From Phytohabitans houttuyneae (lineage in GTDB: Bacteria > Actinomycetota > Actinomycetes > Mycobacteriales > Micromonosporaceae): 64,000 bases of DNA. Location: positions 434,001-498,000 of the forward strand of contig NZ_BLPF01000004.1 of NCBI RefSeq assembly GCF_011764425.1, given 5' to 3'. The position numbers and the translations under genes are program-made. Every line of letters starts with the position of its first letter. Position 1 is the stretch's first letter. Below, one piece after another: positions 57,650-64,000 of the stretch. Below the pieces are notes generated by a model, which saw only the letters and a program-made list of their open reading frames with translations, searched no databases and was not told the DNA's origin.

Positions 57650-58942
57650 ATGGCCGACGTGGATGTGATCCAGGTGCTCGGTGGGGCGCGGCTGGCGGGC
57701 GAGGTACACGTCGTCGGCGCCAAGAACTCGGCGCTCAAGCTGATGGCGGTGGCGCTGCTCGCGCCCGGCCGCAGCGTGGTCAGCAACATTCCCCGGATTA
57801 CGGACATCGCGATCATGGGTGAGGTGTTGCGGCGGCTCGGCTGCACGGTGGAGTACCAGGGCGACGAGGTCTCGATCGACGTGCCCGAGGAGACCGGCAC
57901 CGAGGCCGACTACGACCTCGTGCGGCGGCTGCGGGCCTCGATCTGCGTGCTCGGGCCGCTGCTGGCGCGGCGCGGGTTCGTGCGGGTGGCCCACCCGGGC
58001 GGCGACGCGATCGGCTCGCGCGGTCTCGACATGCACATCGACGGGCTGGCCCGGATGGGTGCGGAGATCACGGGGGAGCACGGCTACGTGATCGCCTCGG
58101 CGCCGCGGGGGCTGCGGGGTGCCACGATCTGGCTGGACTTTCCGAGCGTGGGCGCCACCGAAAACCTGCTGATGGCGGCAGTGCTGGCGCGTGGCGAGAC
58201 CGTGATCGACAACGTGGCCCGTGAGCCCGAGATTGTCGACATCTGCACGATGCTCAGCGAGATGGGCGCCCGCATCGAGGGGGCCGGCACGTCCACGCTG
58301 CGGATTCAGGGCGTTACCGAGCTGCACCCCGTGCACCACGCCACGATCGGCGACCGCATCGTGGGCGGCACATGGGCGTTCGGCGCGGCGATGACCCAGG
58401 GAGACGTCACCGTGACCGGCGTCGACCCGGCCCACCTGGAGATCGCCCTCGACAAGGTGATCTCTGCCGGCGGCATGGTCGAGACGCGGGCCAACGCCTT
58501 CCGGGTGCAGATGGACCGCCGCCCGACCGCCGTCGACGTGGTCACGCTGCCCTTCCCGGGCTTTCCGACCGACCTGCTGCCGATGGCGATCGGCCTCGCC
58601 TCGGTCAGCGACGGCGCGTCCCTGGTGACCGAAAACATCTTTGACGGCCGGTTCATGTTCGTCAACGAGATGGTCCGCCTCGGCGCCGACATCCGCACCG
58701 ACGGCCACCACGCTGTCGTGCAGGGGCGTGAGCGGCTCTCCAGCGCTCCGGTGCGGGCCACGGACATCCGCGCGGGTGCGGGGCTGGCGATGGCCGCCCT
58801 GTGCGCCGACGGGATGACGGAGATCTCCCACGTGCACCACATCGACCGGGGCTACCCGGACTTCGTGCCGAACCTGCGGGCCCTGGGCGTCAAGATCGAG
58901 CGGGTGGCGGCGCCGGAAGAGCCGACGTTCACGTTCCAGTAG
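57650..58942 (+). CDS. murA: UDP-GlcNAc enolpyruvyl transferase with Asp in place of the reactive Cys
   Basis: A 430-residue enzyme for the first committed step of peptidoglycan synthesis. It begins [24 protein letters not shown]. The loop that carries Cys115 in E. coli reads [16 protein letters not shown], with Asp119 (codon 58004-58006). Asp here gives natural fosfomycin resistance in mycobacteria and other actinobacteria. Start chosen at ATG 57650. The frame is open back to 57584 but that would abut the divergent start. It overlaps the convergent gene by 14 bases. Confidence 0.95.
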   Translation: MADVDVIQVLGGARLAGEVHVVGAKNSALKLMAVALLAPGRSVVSNIPRITDIAIMGEVLRRLGCTVEYQGDEVSIDVPEETGTEADYDLVRRLRASICVLGPLLARRGFVRVAHPGGDAIGSRGLDMHIDGLARMGAEITGEHGYVIASAPRGLRGATIWLDFPSVGATENLLMAAVLARGETVIDNVAREPEIVDICTMLSEMGARIEGAGTSTLRIQGVTELHPVHHATIGDRIVGGTWAFGAAMTQGDVTVTGVDPAHLEIALDKVISAGGMVETRANAFRVQMDRRPTAVDVVTLPFPGFPTDLLPMAIGLASVSDGASLVTENIFDGRFMFVNEMVRLGADIRTDGHHAVVQGRERLSSAPVRATDIRAGAGLAMAALCADGMTEISHVHHIDRGYPDFVPNLRALGVKIERVAAPEEPTFTFQ

Positions 58943-59255
58943 AGGAGTCGCGCTCCAGCACGCGCCGCGCCCGTCCCGCGTCGTCCGGGAAGACGAGGAT
59001 CTTGATGAGGCCGTCCAGCCCGGTCGAGAGCGTCGAGCGGATGCCGGCCTGGCGGAGCGTGCGCCGTACGGCCTGGGCCACCTCCAGCCGGTCCACCAGC
59101 GCGGCCACCCGCAGCAGGCCGAAGTCGTCCGCGATCGGCGGCGCCGGCGAAAAGTGCTCCCGCCCGAGCGCCCGGCGGAGCAGGCCGGCCATCACGCCCA
59201 CCACCGCGAACGCGATCAGCGGCCCGACCAGATACCAGCTGTCGGCCAGCGCCAT
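58929..59255 (-). CDS. Small membrane protein with DUF2007-like domain
   Basis: A 108-residue protein: one membrane segment ([18 protein letters not shown]), then a soluble beta-alpha region, [36 protein letters not shown], resembling the DUF2007 signal-transduction-like domain. Convergent with murA and overlapping it by 14 bases. Function unknown. Confidence 0.7.
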   Translation of the reverse strand: MALADSWYLVGPLIAFAVVGVMAGLLRRALGREHFSPAPPIADDFGLLRVAALVDRLEVAQAVRRTLRQAGIRSTLSTGLDGLIKILVFPDDAGRARRVLERDSSTGT

Positions 59256-59334
59256 GGCGTCAGTGTGACACCTCAAGGTCATCCTGAATGGTCGTTTAGC
59301 ATCCATGCATAGCGAACGAGTGAGGAGTGAGAGC

Positions 59335-60189
59335 ATGGCGGGTCGACTGGCGATCATCGGGGCCGGTCTGATGGGCTCGGGCATCGCGCAGGTGGCGGCG
59401 CAGGCCGGGTGGGAGGTCACGCTCCGTGACCTGGACGACGCCGCGACGAGCCGGGGTGTGGCGGGCATCCGCCGGTCGCTGGAAAAGTTCGCCAGCAAGG
59501 GCGCGATCCAGGCGGACGACGTCGAGACCACCCTGGGGCGCATCACCACGACCACCGACCTGGAGGCGGCGGCGGGTGCGGACATCGTGGTCGAGGCGGT
59601 GTTCGAGCGGCTCGACGTCAAGCAGGAGGTCTTCCGGCAGCTCGACAAGATCTGCCGGCCCGACGCGGTGCTCGCCACGAACACCAGCGCCATCCCGGTC
59701 ACCCAGATCGCGACGGCCACCCAACGCCCCGAGTCGGTGGTGGGCACCCACTTCTTCTCGCCGGTGCCGATGATGAAGCTCTGCGAGCTCGTGCGCGGCT
59801 ACAAGACCTCGGATGCCACGCTCGCCACCGCCCGCTCCTTCGCCGAGGAGATCGGCAAGACCTGCGTGGTGGTCAACCGCGACATCGCCGGCTTCGTGAC
59901 GACCCGCCTGATCGCCGCGCTGGTCGTCGAGGCGGTCAAGCTCGTCGAGTCCGGCGTGGTCTCGCCCGAAGACCTCGACGTCGCCTGCAAGCTCGGCTTC
60001 GGCCACGCGATGGGCCCGCTCGCCACCACCGACCTGACCGGCGTAGACGTGCTGCTGCACGCGACCAGGAACATCTACACCGACACCGCCGACGAGAAGT
60101 TCTTCCCGCCGGAGCTGCTCCAGCGCATGGTCACCGCCGGCGACCTCGGCCGCAAGACCGGCCGGGGCTTCTACGACTACTCAGAGTGA
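59335..60189 (+). CDS. hbd: 3-Hydroxybutyryl-CoA dehydrogenase
   Basis: A 284-residue enzyme reducing acetoacetyl-CoA: Rossmann IIGAGLMGSGIAQVAAQAG, catalytic HFFSPVPMMKLCELV, and FVTTRLIAALVVEA in the dimer domain. A preceding in-frame stretch reads MHSERVRSES, which may be a decayed relative of the MSER leader. It feeds polyhydroxybutyrate or ethylmalonyl-CoA pathways, fitting the mutase downstream. Confidence 0.95.
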   Translation: MAGRLAIIGAGLMGSGIAQVAAQAGWEVTLRDLDDAATSRGVAGIRRSLEKFASKGAIQADDVETTLGRITTTTDLEAAAGADIVVEAVFERLDVKQEVFRQLDKICRPDAVLATNTSAIPVTQIATATQRPESVVGTHFFSPVPMMKLCELVRGYKTSDATLATARSFAEEIGKTCVVVNRDIAGFVTTRLIAALVVEAVKLVESGVVSPEDLDVACKLGFGHAMGPLATTDLTGVDVLLHATRNIYTDTADEKFFPPELLQRMVTAGDLGRKTGRGFYDYSE

Positions 60190-60370
60190 CGCACTAGCTT
60201 CGTCCATTGGTCCGGACCGTGGGCCGCCTTCAAGCAGGTGTGCCCCGGCCCGTGCCAGCTGCGGACCGCATGCTCCCGCGGGCACCGCTCCGGTCGGCGG
60301 CTCGCCAGGGCTCGCCGAAACCCCCGACCTCCGCTGCCGGGCCCGCGGGACAAGATCTGAGGCTGCCGAT

Positions 60371-60429
60371 CGCGGAGGGCGAGGCCGCGGGAGCAACGGT
60401 CCGGACCACCGCGGACATCGCGGTAGCTC
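60371..60429 (-). repeat. 3'-end repeat, copy E (after the ABC-2 permease)
   Basis: On the minus strand it begins GAGCTACCGCGATGTCC 4 bases after the permease stop and holds GGTCCGGACC and GCTCCCGCGGCC. The remainder of 60190-60370 contains no gene. Confidence 0.85.
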
Positions 60430-60433
60430 AATT

Positions 60434-61222
60434 TCAGCGGCTGTACTTGTTTTGCCACGTGAACGTGCGGATGCAGACCACCAGGCCGACCACGCACCAG
60501 GCGCTCAGGATCAGCGCGACCTTGCCCAGCTCCCAGCTGCCGGCCGGCTCGGCGGCGGCGAACGAGTCGGGCAGGAAGACCGAGCGCAGGCCCTGGCACA
60601 TCCACTTCAGCGGGAAGATCGCGGCGACCTGCTGCATCCACGTCGGCAGGTCGGTGAAGACGAAGAACACGCCCGAGATGAACTGCAGCACCAGCGCCAC
60701 CGGCGTCACGACCGCGGTGGCGCCGCGGGCGTTGCGGGGGACCGACGAGAACGCGATGCCGCACAGCGTGCACGCGCTCAGGCCGAGCACCGATACCCAC
60801 GCGAACGTGAGCCACTTCCCAACTGACGCGGGCGGCTCCAGGTCGAAGAAGCCGATCGAGACGGCGAGCAGCAGTGCCACCTCGGCCACGCCGATGCCGG
60901 CGACCATGAAGACCTTGCCGGCGAAGTACACCCATTTGGGCATTGGCGTGCCGCGGAAGCGCTTGAGTACGCCCTTGTCCCGTTCGATGGGGATCTGGAT
61001 CGCCAGGCTCTGGAAACCCACCGTCATGAGGCCGGTCGCGATCATGCCGGTGATGAAGTACTGCGTGTAGTTGACGCCGGGCGCGATCTCGTCGTCGAAA
61101 ATCGAGGCGAAGATCAAGATCATGATGACCGGGAAGGCCATCGTGAAGACCACGGCCTCGCGGCTGCGCGTGAACTGCTTCAGCTCGACGACGCCCTGCC
61201 GCCGGGCGAGATCCACGCTCAT
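60434..61222 (-). CDS. ABC-2 type exporter permease
   Basis: A 262-residue membrane protein with six predicted segments and the ABC-2 signature FITGMIATGLMTVGFQSLAIQIPIE. It is the membrane half of a drug or lipid exporter with the ATPase upstream (ATGA overlap). Substrate unknown. Confidence 0.9.
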   Translation of the reverse strand: MSVDLARRQGVVELKQFTRSREAVVFTMAFPVIMILIFASIFDDEIAPGVNYTQYFITGMIATGLMTVGFQSLAIQIPIERDKGVLKRFRGTPMPKWVYFAGKVFMVAGIGVAEVALLLAVSIGFFDLEPPASVGKWLTFAWVSVLGLSACTLCGIAFSSVPRNARGATAVVTPVALVLQFISGVFFVFTDLPTWMQQVAAIFPLKWMCQGLRSVFLPDSFAAAEPAGSWELGKVALILSAWCVVGLVVCIRTFTWQNKYSR

Positions 61223-62066
61223 GCCGCTCCGATCATGCGCAGGTAGACGTCTTCGAGGGTGGGGCGGGTGACGGTCAGGCCGGGCACCTCGCCGCCGAAG
61301 CGCGCGGCAAGCTCGGCCACCAGCGCCGTCGGCGTGTCGCTCTCCGCCGACTCGGCCGAGCCATCGGGGTACGCCACGACACCGTGGCAGGAGCGCTGGC
61401 CCGGTTGCCCAGCCGGCTCGGCTCGGCCACCTCGACGAGCCGTCCACCCGCGATCACGCCGACGCGGTGGGCGAGCGCCTCCGCCTCGTCGAGGTAGTGG
61501 GTGGTCAGCATGATCGTGGTGCCGGCGCCGTTGAGCTCCCGGATCAGCTGCCAGAACTCGCGCCGCGCCTCCGGGTCGAACCCGGTCGTCGGCTCGTCCA
61601 GGAAGAGCAGCTCGGGGTGGCCAACGATGCCGAGCGCCACGTCCAGCCGCCGCTTCTGCCCGCCCGACAAGGCGTGCGTGCGCGCCTTCGTCTTGTCGGT
61701 GAGCCCCACCCGCGCGATCACGTCGTCCGGGTCGTCGGGCTTGGGGTAGAACGCCGCGAAGTGGTGCACAAGCTCGCGGACGGTCAGCTCCTCGAACTCC
61801 CCGGTGCCCTGCAACACGATCCCCACCCGCGCGCGCCAGTCGGCCGTCGCGCTGGCGGGGTCGTGGTCGAGCACGCGCACCTCGCCGCCGTCCCGCTTGC
61901 GGTAGCCCTCCAGGATCTCCACGGTGGTGGTCTTGCCAGCTCCGTTCGGGCCGAGGAGGGCGAAGACCTCCCCGCGTCGTACGTCCAGGTCCAGGCTCTC
62001 GACCGCGAGCGTGCGGCCGTACGCCTTGCGCAGCCCCTTTACGGAGACCGCGAGATCGTTCCCCAT
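61219..62066 (-). CDS. ABC exporter ATPase (one frameshift near the 3' end)
   Basis: A DrrA/CcmA-like ATPase of about 282 residues: Walker A GPNGAGKTTTVE, LSGGQKRRLDVALGI signature, Walker B LLFLDEPTTGFD, H-loop TTHYLDEAEALAHRVGV. At 61366-61369 a GGGG run on the plus strand (CCCC coding) needs one more base. Then the C-terminal DrrA-type tail ends PTLEDVYLRMIGAA at 61219. As written, the frame departs after WRTP. Confidence 0.9.
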
Positions 62067-62131
62067 GGGCAGACACTATGGCGGACGGCCCTGTGCGGTT
62101 TTTCACCGACTCATGTGACTTAACGGTAACT

Positions 62132-62137
62132 TAGACT
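62132..62137 (+). promoter_or_regulatory. -10 box for a leaderless mutase start
   Basis: TAGACT ends six bases before the ATG at 62144, in the 77-base divergent gap to the ABC ATPase. Confidence 0.45.
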
Positions 62138-62143
62138 CGTCGC

Positions 62144-64000
62144 ATGGAGAGTCGCCTCGCCGAGCGGGACCGGCCGTGGGTCATGCGCACCTACGCGGGG
62201 CACTCGTCGGCGGCCGCCACCAACGCGCTTTTCCGCCGCAACCTGGCCAAAGGGCAGACCGGCCTCTCGGTCGCCTTCGACCTGCCGACCCAGACGGGGT
62301 ACGACCCGGATCACGAGCTCGCCGCCGGTGAGGTGGGGCGGGTCGGCGTGCCGGTCTCCCACCTCGGCGACGTCCGCGCGCTCTTCGACGGCATCCCGCT
62401 CGCCGAGGCCAACACCTCGATGACCATCAACGCGACCGCGATGTGGCTGCTCGCCCTCTACGTGGTGGCGGCCGAGGAGCAGGGCGCGCCCACCGCCGCG
62501 CTGACCGGCACGACGCAGAACGACATCGTGAAGGAGTACCTGTCCCGCGGCACGTACATCTTCCCGCCCGGCCCGTCGCTGCGGCTCACCACGGACACGA
62601 TCGCCTGGACGGTGGCCAACGCCCCCAAGTGGAACCCGGTCAACGTCTGCTCGTACCACCTCCAGGAGGCGGGCGCGACGCCGGTGCAGGAGGTGGGCTT
62701 CGCGCTCGCCACCGCGGTCGCGATCCTCGACTCCGTGCGGGACAGCGGTCAGGTTCCGCCCGAGCGGATGGGCGAGGTGGTGCAGCGCGTCTCGTTCTTC
62801 GTCAACGCGGGCGTGCGCTTCGTCGAGGAGATGGCGAAGATGCGGGCGTTCGCGCGGCTGTGGGACGACCTGGCCCGCGAGCGGTACGGGGTTCGGGACG
62901 CCAAGCAGCGCCGCTTCCGGTACGGCGTGCAGGTCAACTCGCTCGGCCTCACCGAAGCCCAGCCGGAAAACAACATCCAGCGGATCGTGCTGGAGATGCT
63001 CGGCGTCACACTCTCCCGCACCGCCCGGGCCCGGGCCGTGCAGCTTCCCGCGTGGAACGAGGCGCTCGGCCTGCCCCGCCCGTGGGACCAGCAGTGGTCA
63101 CTGCGTATGCAGCAGGTGCTGGCGTACGAGTCGGACCTGCTCGAGTACCCCGACATCTTCGACGGCTCCCGAGTGGTCGAGGCGCTCGTCGACTCCATCG
63201 TGGACGGTGCGCGCGTCGAGCTCGACAAGATCCTCGACCTGGGCGGTGTGGTGGCCGCCGTCGAGACCGGCTACCTCAAGAGTGCGCTTGTCAACTCGCT
63301 CGCCGAACGTCGCCGGAGGCTGGAGGAGGGCGCAGACGTGGTGGTGGGCGTCAACCGCTTCACCGAGACCGAGGCGTCGCCACTCACCGACTCCGGCGCC
63401 GAGGCCGTCGAGCAGGTCGATCCCGCGGCGGAGCGGGCCGCCGCCGAGGCCGTACGCGCGTGGCGCTCCGCCCGCGACCAGTCCACAGTAGACTCCGTGC
63501 TGGCCGTGCTGCGTGAGGCCGCGGCCGGCACGGCCAACCTGATGCCCGCGACGCTCGACTGCGTGCGCGCCGGCGTGACCACCGGCGAGTGGGCGGGAGC
63601 GCTGCGGGAGGTGTTCGGCGAGTACCGCGCACCCACCGGCCTCGCCGCCTCGCCCGCGCCGCGCGAGGACGCCACGCTGGCTTCGGTGCGCGAGCGGGTC
63701 GGCCGTACCGCGCACGAGCTGGGCACGGGCCGCCTGCGCCTGCTGGTGGGCAAGCCCGGCCTCGACGGCCACTCCAACGGCGCCGAGCAGATCGCCGTCC
63801 GCGCCCGGGACGCCGGCTTCGAGGTGGTGTACCAAGGAATCCGCCTCACCCCGGGCCAGATCGTGGCCGCCGCGGTGGAGGAGGACGTCGACCTCGTCGG
63901 CCTCTCGGTGCTTTCCGGGTCGCACCTTGCCGCGGTGCCCGCCGTGCTGGACGGCCTGCGGGCGGCCGGACGCCCCGACCTGCCCGTCGTGGTGGGCGGC
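62144..64000 (+). CDS. meaA: B12-dependent ethylmalonyl-CoA mutase (MeaA/Ecm-like), partial
   Basis: 619 codons, open at the right edge; about 50 residues are probably missing. The N-terminal methylmalonyl-CoA mutase barrel begins RPWVMRTYAGHSSAAATNALFR with TNALFRRNLAKGQTGLSVAFDLPTQ in two pieces. The C-terminal B12 domain holds the DxHxxG motif in GKPGLDGHSNGAEQIAVRARD (about 546). The fused short form and that motif match MeaA/ethylmalonyl-CoA mutase rather than the two-chain methylmalonyl-CoA mutase. It isomerises ethylmalonyl-CoA to methylsuccinyl-CoA in acetate assimilation and precursor supply. Confidence 0.9.
   Translation, partial: MESRLAERDRPWVMRTYAGHSSAAATNALFRRNLAKGQTGLSVAFDLPTQTGYDPDHELAAGEVGRVGVPVSHLGDVRALFDGIPLAEANTSMTINATAMWLLALYVVAAEEQGAPTAALTGTTQNDIVKEYLSRGTYIFPPGPSLRLTTDTIAWTVANAPKWNPVNVCSYHLQEAGATPVQEVGFALATAVAILDSVRDSGQVPPERMGEVVQRVSFFVNAGVRFVEEMAKMRAFARLWDDLARERYGVRDAKQRRFRYGVQVNSLGLTEAQPENNIQRIVLEMLGVTLSRTARARAVQLPAWNEALGLPRPWDQQWSLRMQQVLAYESDLLEYPDIFDGSRVVEALVDSIVDGARVELDKILDLGGVVAAVETGYLKSALVNSLAERRRRLEEGADVVVGVNRFTETEASPLTDSGAEAVEQVDPAAERAAAEAVRAWRSARDQSTVDSVLAVLREAAAGTANLMPATLDCVRAGVTTGEWAGALREVFGEYRAPTGLAASPAPREDATLASVRERVGRTAHELGTGRLRLLVGKPGLDGHSNGAEQIAVRARDAGFEVVYQGIRLTPGQIVAAAVEEDVDLVGLSVLSGSHLAAVPAVLDGLRAAGRPDLPVVVGG

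Overview
The window is high-GC actinobacterial chromosome. The family is most likely Micromonosporaceae. I infer this from gene order (argS-lysA-hom; rpmE-prfA-prmC; an atp operon carrying an LCP gene before atpC), from the RGDR-rich insert in Rho, from leaderless-looking starts, and from the intergenic repeats. No species is assigned.

Layout: (1) 1-2.5 kb, minus strand: a STAND/NLR-type NTPase (NB-ARC plus nearly identical 42-residue TPRs, running off the left edge), preceded by a small helical Bell-like protein. The C-terminus of the small protein and the N-terminus of the NLR share one short motif. This is the layout of a bacterial amyloid-signalling (BASS-type) cell-death pair and is the most interesting locus here. 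(2) 3.3-10.7 kb: a pSAM2-like integrative element (XRE/TPR regulator, overlapping small HTH-like genes, RepSA-type initiator, excisionase, frameshifted tyrosine integrase) lying against the 3' end of a tRNA-Arg(CCG). No FtsK-like transfer gene is visible. (3) 10.8-13.9 kb: an IS630-derived protein without its first catalytic Asp, then a DUF3105-DUF305 pair. (4) 14-30.6 kb: argS, lysA, hom, thrC (minus), RND and MFS exporters, an SPFH/RHH pair, thrB, rho, and a bacterial nitric oxide synthase. (5) 30.6-42 kb: a secreted NAGPA-metallophosphoesterase, a T4-like polynucleotide kinase-phosphatase, rpmE, prfA, a diguanylate cyclase, prmC, two Sua5/YrdC-domain genes around a low-molecular-weight phosphatase, and an anchored AA10 LPMO. 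(6) 42-55 kb: a class A PBP, glyA, the complete ATP synthase operon and DUF2550. (7) 55-64 kb: a lipoprotein with a PduO-type cobalamin adenosyltransferase, a murA with Asp in place of the fosfomycin-target Cys, 3-hydroxybutyryl-CoA dehydrogenase, an ABC-2 exporter, and the start of a B12-dependent ethylmalonyl-CoA mutase (MeaA/Ecm), cut by the right edge.

Two patterns cross gene boundaries. First, nine genes, several of them essential (lysA, thrC, glyA, atpI, atpF), need one extra base in a G/C run to read through. All nine shifts have the same sign, so sequencing deletions are a better explanation than decay, and every frameshift here should be read with that in mind. Second, several repeat families occupy intergenic space. 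A ~60-bp element sits just downstream of five stop codons, always in the same orientation to the gene it follows. A 24-27-codon leader ORF (MSER..IIR...PAAKRGR) ends in an ATGA overlap with the start of two unrelated genes. Hairpin repeats are shared between distant noncoding gaps.

Functional links: the lysine/threonine genes (lysA, hom, thrC, thrB) form a split aspartate-family set. The PduO-type adenosyltransferase makes the cofactor that the Ecm-type mutase needs, and the hydroxybutyryl-CoA dehydrogenase fits the same acyl-CoA metabolism.
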